From assembly GCF_003573695.1 (NCBI RefSeq), contig NC_039360.1:121296336-121360335 (forward strand): 64,000 nucleotides of DNA. The letters are read 5' to 3'. The notes under the pieces were generated by a model that did no database searches, was not told where the DNA came from, and saw only the letters and a list, made by a program, of their open reading frames with translations. Shown in pieces: positions 44,860 to 56,040 of this stretch (position 1 is its first letter; each line of letters opens with the position of its first letter). Made by a program: the position numbers and the translations under genes. This stretch comes from Papaver somniferum. Taxonomy: Eukaryota > Streptophyta > Magnoliopsida > Ranunculales > Papaveraceae.

Positions 44860-45488
44860 GGCATCATCAAAGATGCCTAATTGTCCATGTGTTCTCGGAT
44901 TGTGTTAAAACGAATTAACAACCCAACAAAATCACGATTTTTCGGATTCCTAATTCATGACTAAATTGTTCAAAAATAATTTTTGAACACCATTGATAAC
45001 ACCTAGCGTAAAACTACATAAACGTTGTAAATAGTTTTATCTTCGTTCATACTATATGGACCACGAATTTTTGGTGATAAAGCATTTTTTGTTGGAGCAT
45101 TTTTTGTTTGTGATGAACATGTCATTTTTTTGAGAACTTCTTTTCTTCTGGTATAGGCTCACATAGAATGTTTAAGACTGGAAGATATTTGTTTGAGACT
45201 GTGGGCGTAGAAGGTGTGTTTTTGGAGAAGGCTGTTTTTAGGCATACCAAAAACTTTCAAGGCATACAACATAGTTTTCCCATCCTAGGTGACCTTACAA
45301 GGGGTGTCTATTGGGTAGTTCAATTACCTATATACCCTTGAACCTAAAATCAAAAAATAAATTATCCTAAACATCTCTTCTTCTTCCTCCATCCAAATCA
45401 CCTTCCTTTTCTCTCAGATTTTTTTTTCATCGCCGTAATTAATTATCGATTCGTGAAAATTTTATCATCGGTTAAATTGAACTATATA

Positions 45489-45663
45489 ATGGATCGTACA
45501 AAGAAAAAAGCAAACGTCGGGTGTTCTAAATCCTCTTCCAATCCATGAATTAAAGAAGAAGAAGCCAATTGAAGATGAAGGTGTAAAAACTATAATTGAA
45601 CCAGAAATTGAATCGGAAATTCAACCATTTAAAGCTCCAAATACTGAAATGAGGATAAGAAGG
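45489..45663 (+). pseudogene. First exon remnant of a transposon gene (plus side)
   Basis: ATG at 45489 gives MDRTKKKANVG. After a one-base shift near 45527 the frame continues NPLPIHELKKKKPIEDEGVK and ESEIQPFKAPNTEMRIRR, up to a GTATTC donor-like site at 45664. It is a lysine-rich then acidic N-terminus of an unrecognised protein; the rest of the gene is missing. Confidence 0.45.
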
Positions 45664-46361
45664 TATTCCCTACAAACCCCAATCTTTTATTTGTTGTTTT
45701 TCATGGATTAAATGGGTTAAATTGCTAAAAACTTAGGGGTTTTGACGGTTACAGTAACGGGTTCGGCTGATAATTGAGCTGAGTTTTGAACCGAACTGTT
45801 CTTGAAATTTCACCCTGAAAGTGTCTATGAACAGTTCGGCTTAACCGTAAATGTCAATTTTTAGCAGAACCCCAAAATGTGTATTAAATACGTCCCAGAA
45901 CAGTGTCAGGTTCGGCTAATGCCTTGCAAACCTTCCCGGCCGAATCTGAGAAATGAAATTTACCCCAGGTGGTTGTCAGGTTCGGCTGACTCGATTAGAT
46001 CACTTTCAAGCCGAACCTGTCTCTGTAAACACTTCGAAAATATTGATTTGTAGGCTCTAGGTTCGGCTAGCTGGTGTTGTTGAGTTATCAGACGAACCTT
46101 CTCTTTGCACATTCAAGTTTTTCGATCTTGTTTTGGCCATAACTTTTTCGTTCGATGTCGGAATGACCTCATTCTTTTTGCGTTGTGTTTGTCTTTTCAT
46201 TCTCTTGAAGTTGAAGATAAGATCTCATTGATTTTAATGAGTTTAATATGGACCTTGGTATTCTCCATCAGTAGACTTCACTTTCTTAACACTTTTAGTA
46301 ATTTCCACTTTTTTTGTTTGGTTCATCCTATGAAAAGGCTACACAATAGAAACCTCGTTTG

Positions 46362-47097
46362 ATTGGGGGCCATGGCATTTTATTTGCATCCCAAAATTTT
46401 CAGGGGCATATTAATCCGATCGTGATATACTGTTTTACCCTTGACTATTTTTTCTTCTTCAAATGACGACCCTAACTAACGACAGTTTAAAGTCGTCATA
46501 TACATAATTAAAACAATAACGACTCTTCCAAAGTGTCGTCAGCGAATTGATTACGTATATGACGACTCTAAACTGTCGTACATTTCCGCCATTAACGATG
46601 AAGATAACGACTCTTTTTAGAGACTAACGATTGTTTTTAACGACACTTCTAAAACATTAACGACTGTTTACAGTCGTCAGATACATAATTAAAATAATAA
46701 CGACTCTTCCAAAGCGTCGTCAGGGAATTGATTATGTTTATGACGACTCAAAACTACCGTACATTTCCGCCATTAATGAATCTTCGACAGTTTAGAGTCG
46801 TCACTGAAACAATCAAAAAATTAACGACTGTTTAGGGTCGTCACTGAAAATTTTCAATACCATGACGACTTTTCATACAGATCTGGGCAAAAAAAAAATC
46901 AGACACAAAATTGCAGACAAAAAATCTGGAAAAAAAAAGAATTAAACTCTAATTAAATCAGATTATCACTAATTATTTAGAGACATTTTAGCCATTTAGA
47001 AAATATTTTTTAAGGGGTGACCCAAATTAGGATTAGGTGACCTTTTTTGTCCTCTGGTGCAAGGTTCCCAATTAAAATGTTTGGCCCCCAATTAATC
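46362..47097. mobile_element. Inverted-repeat element with CGACTG/CAGTCG hairpin array
   Basis: Ends share ATTGGGGGCCA and CATTTTA(T/A)TTG as inverted repeats. The interior 46460-46870 carries about ten copies of CGACTGTTTACAGTCG-like palindromes, such as the 7-bp stem at 46660-46677. Non-coding. No target duplication is clear, so the boundaries are approximate. Confidence 0.55.
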
Positions 47098-47515
47098 TAG
47101 GAATAGAAAACATATGTAATAAAAAACCTAACCCCTAAATGTGTATGAATTTAAGTGTTTCATGGAAAATCAGTATCATGTTCGGCTGATGTGATTTTTT
47201 GAATATCACCGGAACTTGGAAAAATATATAGTTCAGCTGATACGATATTTAGAGTGAAAACCGAACCTAACTCTCAGGAATAGGTTCGGCTTGTTATTAG
47301 ATTTTAATATAAGCCGAACTAGGATCTTGCAAATAGGTTGGAAGTTGGAAAATGAAGGTTTGGCATATAACGTTAACAAATTCAGCTAGCCGAACTGTTC
47401 ATCAATTTAGTGGGTTCGGCTTATATTTTCAAGCCGAACATAGTCCTGGTTCGCTGAACCATGATGAAAAACACAATTTTTTGATGATTTCAAGATACAA
47501 AAGTGAGTTTAAACA

Positions 47516-47728
47516 TAAAATAGAAGTGTACATGTGTGTTAGAAGCATTAGGTTCCTCATCTATGTATTCATCATCTAGATTTGGCTCATAAAAATCATC
47601 ATCTTGGTTTGAGTTTGTGTAAAATCATTCTCATAATCTAAGAAATCAGCCATTTTTGGATCATTGTTGTAGTTGATATGTATTTTCCTAGGTTTTTTAG
47701 ATGAAAAATGACCCTCCTCATCCTCCAT
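47516..47728 (-). pseudogene. First exon remnant of a second transposon gene (minus side)
   Basis: ATG at 47728 (minus) gives MEDEEGHFSSKKPRKIHINY and NDPKMADFLDYENDFTQTQT, then, after a one-base shift, DDDFYEPNLDDEYIDEEPN. An acidic N-terminus with a small basic patch; no family recognised. Together with the plus-side exon it suggests a two-gene transposon. Confidence 0.45.
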
Positions 47729-48029
47729 TGAATCAAGAATTTTTTTTTCTCACTTTCTCCTTTTCCTTCTCTCCTTCTCAATAAAAACTTGATTTTTTCC
47801 CCAAATTTTTTCATCTACCCAAAACTTTATAATTATGAATTATCTTAATCACTAAATAAAAGTTTTAATCACTAATCCAGATTAGTAACACTAATACAAA
47901 AAGGACAGATTTGCCATTATAAAAAGTTTTGGTTAAGGGTTTCTGATTTTGTTATTTGACATCCTTTTTTATCTTTATTCAGTATGTCTAGAAAGATTTA
48001 GGTATGCCTAAAAACAACCTTCTTTTTGG

Positions 48030-49172
48030 AAGTGTAAAGAATTGAATTTATAGAAGAAGAAATTAAAGTCGTTAGATGAACTAGCTGTGTTATCGGCCTA
48101 GGCCGATCGTCTCTAAGCCTCATCCTAGACTTGGCCAGTCGGGTAAGATTCAACTGTCGACTGAACTTGAAACGGGATAGGCAAATGTTCAAAATTTGAA
48201 CCTTTGCCCATCGTGGGGTGGAATAGGCAAATTTGCTCATTTATCACCCCATTGGACTTGCTCTCCGAGTCTCAAGTCATTGCAGCTAAACCGTTACAAG
48301 AGATCTCTCATTTGTGTCCCAAAGCTATGAGTCGAAGGCTCATTCGCCCATTATATGAAAACGATGGAACTAACATGGGAAGAAGCAGCTCAGTGCCCTG
48401 CTCATTTAATCTGAAAGAATATGGCGTCTAAAGTAAAGAGCTAATAGGATTCTGGAATAAGCTTTGAAATAACATGCCAATCTGCCGCAATAATAAAGGA
48501 GTAAAATATAGCATATCCAGAGTCAGCTGGTAATATTAGAATGCGCAATGCTGAATGTCATTCACTCCTTGACGATGTCAATTGCACATTTGGAAGTAAA
48601 AGAATTCACAGAGAAAGGTTCAATTCAGTGATGCTGAATCAACGAGAACTTAATAACATATGAATATCCCCCGTTTTACTTGCTTAATAGACAGCCACAC
48701 AACAGACCAGAGTACCTCGTCTGTGAGAGAGTGCATGAACTAGAAAAAGAGATCAGAGTTCCAGTAATACATAGAACAGAACGACACACAACATACATAT
48801 AAGACAGAACCTTGAACAGGTCATGAAGGACAAAGTACAAGCTGCTGTTTCTAGTAGGAAGTACGTAGGTATGGCCTTCCTAATGTGGTTTGACAGCAAA
48901 GAGAACAAGAGTAAAAAACTGTGAAGCCTCCACTTCTTATTAATGTCTTGTTGGAGATTGTCAGACACTTGCAACTGCAAATATCATAATAACAAACTAT
49001 ACAATGAAGCATCTCTTAAATAAGAGATGGACTACCACAATCACAAAATCCAGAACTGCAATCTTTACTACTATACCTATATGAGAAAACCAAATAATGG
49101 AAAGACAAACTTATGTACATATAGAACAAAAAAGGGAGCAGAGAGAAAAAAGCAGACAGTTTGAAATAAAAC
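48030..49172. other. Spacer and probable 3' UTR of the F-box gene
   Basis: No gene is present. Two perfect or near-perfect palindromes lie at 48092-48107 (ATCGGCCTAGGCCGAT) and 48181-48207 (GCAAATGTTC, then AAAATTTGAACCTTTGC). The part nearest 49172 presumably holds the 3' UTR and poly(A) site of the F-box gene, whose exact end cannot be read. Confidence 0.4.
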
Positions 49173-50752
49173 TCAACGAAGCTTATTCTGAGCTACAGCA
49201 TGGCATAACTCATCCTCACAGAATAACGCCCTAGTCGATGCAAGAGATTTGCATACAGACTTGGACAAGCTTGGGGGAACAATAAACTTGGATGTTAATG
49301 CCGACTCCTGGAAGAGGACTGCTGCAATTTGTCTGACCTCTGCGTCCTTGTAACGAGAAGGAGGCCGAGGACCATGTCTAGGTGCTTTGGGTGTGTGGGG
49401 GCTGGAACAAAAAACACCCTTACCTTCTCCTTTACTACAAAAGGAAGATACCCATGAACTAGTTAAAAAAATGCTAAAGAACCATCTTATATAAAGTTTG
49501 AATCCTAACGTCCGTCATACCAACCTCACAAATGGCCAGTGTTCAGTGGGGAGAGGTGTTTTTGTTCTCAGCATCTCCTGCCGAACACGATCTGGGGTTG
49601 TGTAATTGAAGTGAAACTGCCTAGCCATCAGTACCTAGTAAATAATACAAAAATATTGTATCAACACTCATTTCTGCAATCTCAAATGAAAATAAACACC
49701 AAACATTAATCTCAATTGAATAAAAGGAGAAAATATATGGAGAGAGAGACTTACCGCCTTTCTAATTTTCTGAGAAACATGGAAAACAGGTCTTAGCTGA
49801 TCATGATGCAAGTGGCAAAGGAGTTTAACCTCAAGAAACAAAGAAACGAGATAAATCAGTAACCATACAAATTCACTGGCCCAAAAATGAATGCTGGCAG
49901 TGTTTGGGCAAACACATCTAAACTAAACTAAACAAGACATGCTCTGTTAATAAAAACTGACAACTTAGGTAAAAGGATAGATATTAAAAAACACATCACT
50001 CAAAGCAGACAAGAGGAACAGACAAATCACCCCCTTCGCAAATTAAAGAGTCACTCACGTTAACAAGCTAAGAAGCACATGCAGAAGTGGCGAAACAAGG
50101 ATTTAAGCTCAATACACAACGAAGTAAGAAGTCGTTTATGCAATGTAGACAACAATACAAAATACTAGTATTGCCACAATAAATATGAGAATTCAAAACA
50201 AACCACCTTAGGTATTACAGCACATTACATGACAACATAATAAAAGAAAACGAAATAACAAAGCAATCTGTATATTGAGGAGAATAGATGAAGAAGGAAT
50301 AATACCAGTATGTCCATTGGAAGAGATTCCAGCCTCGAGTCTGACCCCAGATGTTCCCATCGAGGTGTCTTAGGCGTTCTAGGCCCTCTATTAAGTCTAT
50401 TAACCACAAGATCCACTGGTCCAAACCCAACAATTGGACTCAAATTAACCCTCTCAGGTGACCTAGTCGGTGGAGTCTGAACAACAAAATCAGTAGGAAG
50501 AGCCAAATCACCACTGCTACTGCTACTATTTGTTTTAGACGACGACGGCGATGAATCCAACATCACAACCCTTTTCTTACCCAAATCAGTACATAACTTA
50601 GCAGAACTCGCCCTACTGCTATACCTTAACTGAGCCAATGCACCAGGCTTTACATACTCTTTTTTTACATCTAAAGAACCCCTCAATCCCCTCTTCCTAT
50701 TCTGCTTCCTCCCCGTCGCCGATTCCTTATTCTTGGGGACAACTTTCCCCAT
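49173..50752 (-). CDS. FBS4-like: F-box protein, At4g35930 (FBS4)-like
   Basis: Four coding exons on the minus strand: 50752-50306, 49829-49755, 49634-49525 and 49434-49173. All introns are GT-AG and phases agree, giving 297 residues. Residues 35-45 read KPGALAQLRYS; residues 55-62 read TDLGKKRV. The F-box spans the first intron (about 140-175): RLESLPMDIL, then VKLLCHLHHDQLRPVFHVSQ. Then follow RQFHFNYTTPDRVRQEML, SPHTPKAPRHGPRPPSRY and the C-terminal FCEDELCHAVAQNKLR. This fits my recollection of the Arabidopsis At4g35930 protein, one of four F-box stress-induced (FBS) proteins, expected to be a substrate adaptor of an SCF ubiquitin ligase in the nucleus. The frame is intact. It is the only clear host gene in the window, with TIR elements about 1.1 kb downstream and 4.7 kb upstream. 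Confidence 0.93.
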
Positions 50753-50883
50753 ACTAATAACTTAAATTAAATTAAAAATTAAATTGAAATTTCCCCCAAT
50801 TTCACATACTATTAATCCCCTAACTAATTCCGCCCAAATTTTCTTTGACGAACTATTAAATTAAAACCCAGTAAACATCAAAC

Positions 50884-50988
50884 CTGAAACATATAATCGA
50901 TTGAGAGTGTGTGTGAGTTAGATCCATCAAAAATTATAGACAGAAAGTAATCATTTTTAAGGAACGGAGATAAAAGGAGAGAACTTAC
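50884..50988 (-). other. Candidate 5' UTR intron of the F-box gene
   Basis: On the minus strand a GTAAGT donor (from 50988) and a TATATGTTTCAG acceptor (ending 50884) enclose 105 nt in the leader. Splicing is inferred from consensus sites only. Confidence 0.45.
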
Positions 50989-50996
50989 ATGATAAC

Positions 50997-51233
50997 TAGG
51001 GTTTCGCAGCAGAGGCTGAATACTAGATCGATAACTTACACGGCCAAACAGCAAAACCCTAGAGAGAAAGAAGAGGTGGGAAATATAAAATGGGCCTCTC
51101 TCCTCTCTTCCTCTTTTCTCTTTCTTGTTTCCTTCTCCTAGGGTTTGCGTTTTTATTATGTGAATTTTTAAAAAATTTGTCGAAATTTTGCCCGCCAAAA
51201 TTTCAACCCAAAACGATAAGACAGACAAAACCC
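50997..51233 (-). promoter_or_regulatory. Telo-box cluster at the F-box gene 5' end
   Basis: AAACCCTA motifs occur four times: about 50997-51004, 51054-51062, 51139-51146 and 51225-51232. CT/GA-rich runs lie between them (51060-51120). Telo boxes are frequent near plant transcription starts, and the transcription start is likely between 51050 and 51230. Confidence 0.55.
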
Positions 51234-52109
51234 TAGAAAATAAGTCGTACTCCAGTACTACTAGTAAAAGTGATAAAATTATTAGTAGTTGTGGGGAGTG
51301 ATCTGAAACGTGGAATTGTATTAGTGGTTCAGATGTTGCGGTAGGGATCCACGTATAGTGAGATCATAGGTGTCACTCCCGAGTATCACGCGCTAATTTT
51401 TGTGTTTTAATGGCGATCAGAGCGACGAGAGCTGTTGGATTTGATTGGTCTTGTGAATTTTGTGATAGAGATTGGAATACTTTGTTTCCGTGCATTTTTT
51501 TTTTCTTTTCCAGTTATAAAATAATTGTTTTATTACCCATTAAATGTTTTTCAGGAATCCAATGTGTTTTTACCGTGCTAATTTTGGCCAATTCACTACT
51601 TTTAAAAATACCCAAAGAGAAACTGGACATTGGATACTTTTGCAGTACATACCTTCATGTTTGGCCGTATTATATGGAGCAGATGTTTGGACCGACTCAT
51701 ACCAGATGAGCTACAAGATGGATGAATTGATGGTGCAAACCTAACCTTAACTACGACAAATAGTCTGGTAAGTTTTCATTTTCTTTCTGTTTTTTTCTTC
51801 CCTTTCCTGCTATTTTCCTAAAGAATGGTGGTTGGCTTTGTTTTATATTATTTTCTTTTCTAAAGTGGAGGTAGGTTTTGTGTAAGGTGTGTAAAGCTTA
51901 GTTCCAACTCTATTAAAACGTGTTTGTTTTGAGAAGTTTACTGTTTGTATTTGGCGAAGGTCCAAAGGTTGATTTCAACTGTCAATGACATGCATGGACA
52001 CCAAAATCTTCACAATTAACCCGTAATATTATTTTTGATAAAATCGGATAAAACTTTATTAGTGAACAATAAGTATTAATGACAGAGGTATTTTGTGAAA
52101 TTCAATAGC

Positions 52110-52310
52110 AAGAGGTATTAATGACAGAGTATTTTGTGATAATAAGTAGCGAAATACTAACATGAGTACGAAGCAATCCAAAAACTGAATGAATGATATC
52201 TGGGTAGTTATCCAACCATTTTGCTATCATATTTGAAAATTTTCCACTAAATTGTTCATAAAAACTGCAAAGATCATCATGAGAGGGCATAGAGAATCTA
52301 AAGTAAAGAG
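52110..52310 (-). repeat. Dispersed repeat, copy A (inverted relative to copy B)
   Basis: On the minus strand it reads GATTCTCTATGCCCTCTCAT, later AAAATGGTTGGATAA and TTTGGATTGCTTCGTACTC, collinear with copy B at 54700-54985. Conceptual translations (AKWLDNYPDIIHSVFGLL and SKWLDYNHKTILSIFGLL) are similar, so it may derive from a coding element, but the family is unknown. Confidence 0.6.
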
Positions 52311-52756
52311 AAAACAAGGATAAAGGTTAAAACGCATATAAAAACACCATTAAAATTTCTTAAAAGCAGTGGATATCAAAGCAAAAACCTAAACCACCCT
52401 AGCATAAACTACTATATAATTATCCACGGAAAAAAAAATGAAAGCAATTTGCAGAAAGGTTGGCGGCAATGAAGATTTTATAGGTTTCAGAAGGAGTGGG
52501 AGATGAGAGAAAAGCTTAACTGCATACAACCCCCAACATTTGTAATGTTAAGAGATAAACTATCAGAGTTGTAAAAGGTCGTCCCAAAAAATTGGTCGTT
52601 ATTTATGTGAATAAAGGAATTTATTTAGACTTGGTAGCAAAACCTACCTCTATTATGAAACATTATTGAGAATAACTTTGCGAGAACACAGATTTGTTAT
52701 CTAGCGTAAAATCTCCATATAAAAATAAGTTTGGGACCACACAAAATTATTATTTA

Positions 52757-52817
52757 CTCCCTCCGTTTCAAAATAAGAGATATTATCACTTCTCATTTTC
52801 GCCAGAAACCGAGGTAG
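52757..52817. mobile_element. Very short Stowaway-like MITE
   Basis: Starts CTCCCTCCGTTTCAAAATAA and ends GAAACCGAGGTAG, flanked by TA on both sides (52755-52756, 52818-52819). CTCCCTCCGT is the classic Stowaway terminal repeat. At 61 bp it is an internally deleted copy. Confidence 0.7.
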
Positions 52818-54689
52818 TATATTTTTTTTGTATGTGGACGATTCTCGAGTTTGGTTTACTTGGAAAAAAATATATAAAAATTCGATTTTCATTTATTTAT
52901 TTTTCTGGAAAAAAAATGGTACAGATTCATATATCAAGAATGGTAATACCCTAATTAAGAATCGGACCGGCTACTAGACTGTCGGGGATTTTCAGCAAAC
53001 AACAAATAATAACCACATTCAGACTATTTTACAATGTTGATTCAGAATTTAATATGAAGAAGAAAATATAACCATCCCATGACGCTTGAATGGTTTGGTT
53101 TGGATAAAGATTAACACATCAAAACTACTAAAGAGTATAGGTGTTAGGATCCAAATATCCAACCATTTCTCAAAGTTGACTTTAAAGGTATAGTAACACA
53201 GATCCATTAATAGTCAACATTTTTTTTCCAAACATACAATAATAATACAGGTAACAAAAATAGCCAAAATTGGTTATTCTAGGGTTAAACCAGTCTAAGA
53301 ATTAATCAAAAATCGGTATTTTGAACCTATGCATTGTTGGTATCTTTGGTGCTCTTGATGTTGCTTGTGTCTCAGAAGATGATCCCTATGCTAATGTTAG
53401 ACGTATTTTGAAAACTTTGATGTTATTCTTGATCATTTTCAATAAAAAAAACTTAGTTATTACAGTTCCGAATAAAAACCCAAAACGAGGCAAAGCCCTA
53501 GAAATAAAATAACTTGGATCAAAAAAAGAAAAAAAACAACAACCATGGTTTAAGATTTAATCTAAAAAATGCTTTATAATTTGATCTAAGAAATCAAGAA
53601 AAATCAAACCTTGACCAGAAACTAAGTGTTGAAATGAAAAAATAAAATAAATAAGAAAGTAGGATAATCGAAGAGAAATTACCTCCTCGGATCTGCTCCA
53701 AAGTGCAGGAAAAGGTTCACCGTGAAAGTGTTTATCTTACCATAAGAATAGAGAGAGAGGATTTTCCTATCGTCAAGTTTGAGGAGAGAAGGAAAATAAG
53801 TTATACACGCACGTAAAACTCGGATCTTCCTCAATTATACACGCACATAAAACATATACATACACGCATCTAAACAAGGCAAATAAGTTATATACACACA
53901 TGTATACTAGGTATATAATATACCATGGTCCATGATTATTATTTAAGTTTGTTTTTTAAAATATAAGAAAGTGGTTACTACCAATAAGCTTTACGAGAAA
54001 AGTAGTAGAATGTAATTTTGTACATCCCACTTTTATCGGGATACACATTTCGTACTTTTCGAGTTATGGCTTTAAAAACGAAATTTGTTATTAATTGAGT
54101 TCTGATTTTTTTTTCTTTTGAAAAATTAATCATTATAAAATATATCACAATGCAGAATCAAAGTTTTCTAAGAGTAAAATAAAATTAACATATAAAATCT
54201 TGCGGTTTGAATCACTGTGCGAGTATCAATTCTTATTAATAAAGTACAAGAACTCTCCATATTCTTCATCTGCTTCACCATTAGATTTACGTTTAGTCTA
54301 CAATAATTGAAAAAAATAATGATCTCCTCATATAACTATCAAAATACGTAACAGGTAGAAAATCTCTATCAATTATTGCCTCTAAAACATTGGATTTACC
54401 AGTACTTTGACTTCAAGGAAAAATAATGATTTGATACTCGGAAGTCAAGAAACTCACTCTAATGCGTCTCTACTCTCTATCCCTTTCCCAAAAATCTAAA
54501 AAAAAACTTTCACCACCACTAGCCCCTACTTCTCATATCAGGTCCATTTAGGGCCATATCTGAGCATATTTCTTTCATTTTCTTGTTTTTGAAGTTAGCT
54601 AGTTGTCTAAGTTAGTTTACGTTTTTGCTTCAATATCCATTGCTTTTATTAGTTTTTCATTGTGTTTTTGTAGGTGTTTTATCCATTTT

Positions 54690-54985
54690 TTTTGTGTCTT
54701 CTCTTTTATGGAGATTCTTTATGCGCTCTCATGGCGTTTCTTTGTGATTTCAACGGAGGTTATGGGTGGAGGTTCAAGTGTGGTGATCAAGATTCAAGGG
54801 TCTGGACATACTACTTTATTTGTATGAGAATATCTCTTTTTCTAGAAGAAAAAATCTATCAAAATGGTTGGATTATAATCACAAAACCATTCTTTCAATT
54901 TTCGGATTGCTTGGTACTCTTGTTGGTATTTTATTACTCCTATTCACAAATTACTCTTTGTTAGTACCTTTTAATTGTATTTTGA
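54690..54985 (+). repeat. Dispersed repeat, copy B
   Basis: Contains GATTCTTTATGCGCTCTCAT, AAAATGGTTGGATTATAA and TTCGGATTGCTTGGTACTC, matching copy A in the opposite orientation 2.4 kb away. Confidence 0.6.
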
Positions 54986-55769
54986 ATTTTGATCTTGATG
55001 TTATTGAAGTCCATGTGATCTCTATTTTATCATGAATGAAACTTTGTGAGATTCATCCAAAAATAAACAAACAAACAATAACAACTAATGGTAATTCAGT
55101 CGTTGATGAACTTCCGTATCTATACTTCCCTTTATAGATTAGGCTTTGGGCTCAACACGATCAAATATTTAAACTTGGAAAAAATCATGATTGTTGAATT
55201 ATACTAATTTCTCTTACAACATATTGGAGAAAAATTACATCTGACATGAATATATCCTCTTTTATTGTATGTTCTCTAAGAGCGACTCCATTAAAAAAAC
55301 AATCATCACCAGATCATCACATAAAGGGGAAATCTCATCAATAATTTAACCAAACAATTACCCAGACAAAATAATCTACATCTGATATGCTAGTTCTCTA
55401 ATATCTTCGTACCAAATGAAAACTCACAGTTACAAATTTAACATATTCGATCAAATATTAATAAAACCTATCAATCTTTTTTGAATTTGCTTCCCTTAAT
55501 TAACCTGGCGAGATTGGGGTATACCTAGATTAATTGGGGTATACCTAATGAGATAAAAGCTAGGTCATTTTGAAGTAAAAGAAGCCACCCCTTAACCTTG
55601 TATTTTCAATATGGCTAATATGCCCTTGTTCAATTAACACTAAAAATCCTGATTAGGTTAATTAATTGAGTTTACTTTAAATTTTGAAATTATGAGTTTA
55701 GTAGATGAAACCTTTAATCCGTCTTATGAGTTCGATTTTCGATCAAAAAATTCGGTTTTGAAAATGTGA

Positions 55770-56040
55770 ATGGTCGCAAGGTCGACGTTTGAACAAGGTG
55801 TCGGCTACGTTCCGCCGGCAAGGTGGACGTTTGAATAACATGTCGACCAGATACAACCGTCATGGTATTTGGATGAAGAACACGCCGGCCCTTTTTAGGC
55901 TGGAAGGGTCTTTAAATGTTGATTATGTCGACTTTTTTAGGGCAACAATCTTACAGTCGGCATGTACATAATTTATAGCACTTCCGGTTGACCTTTAGCC
56001 GGCATGATAATGATTTATAACCTTGCCGACCTGTACTTAT
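55770..56040. repeat. Subterminal iterons, left block
   Basis: Copies such as GCAAGGTCGACG, GCCGGCAAGGTGGACG, ATGTCGACC, CTTGCCGACC and AGCCGGCATG occur in both orientations. They are probably binding sites for an element-encoded protein, by analogy with other TIR transposons. Confidence 0.7.

Larger units (their letters stand above)
38914..44985 (-). pseudogene. L1-type LINE ORF2, decayed and interrupted
   Basis: Order on the minus strand: AP endonuclease start beyond the Mutator-like insertion (44985-44869, weak LGNPK-type start), endonuclease (43006-42036), reverse transcriptase (41943-40541), zf-RVT region (40547-39753), RNase H (39897-38914). Blocks lie in three frames, so there are at least five frameshifts. 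RNase H continues past 39064 in another frame as KPADCLAKHARIF to a stop at 38914. No poly(A) tail or target duplication was recognised. Confidence 0.85.
45226..48023. mobile_element. TIR transposon, deletion derivative with two converging first exons
   Basis: Terminal inverted repeats AGAAGGCTGTTTTTAGGCAT and AGAAGGTTGTTTTTAGGCAT continue with ATACC and a second GACATAC/GGCATAC copy. The direct repeat TTTTGG flanks it (45220-45225, 48024-48029). Subterminal zones 45740-46110 and 47150-47470 hold about sixteen copies of the word GTTCGGCT in both orientations. The two exon remnants below point inward from each end. A further inverted-repeat element sits in the middle. Superfamily unassigned. 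Confidence 0.7.
51240..55495. other. Intergenic spacer with small repeats
   Basis: Mostly AT-rich with no supportable gene. The frame at 51410-51709 begins MAIRATRAVGFDWSCEF, but no family or splice structure supports it. 53860-53930 is rich in ATACACGC/TATATACA steps. Contains the Stowaway-like MITE and the inverted repeat pair listed separately. Confidence 0.5.

Noticed and set aside
51410..51709. 99-residue frame divergent from the F-box gene
   Set aside because: The first 25 residues look plausible, but the rest is hydrophobic low complexity and no homologous gene is recognised.
54603..55035. Hydrophobic open frames at the dispersed repeat copy B
   Set aside because: Overlapping frames in AT-rich DNA; similarity to copy A is explained by repeat ancestry rather than a gene.
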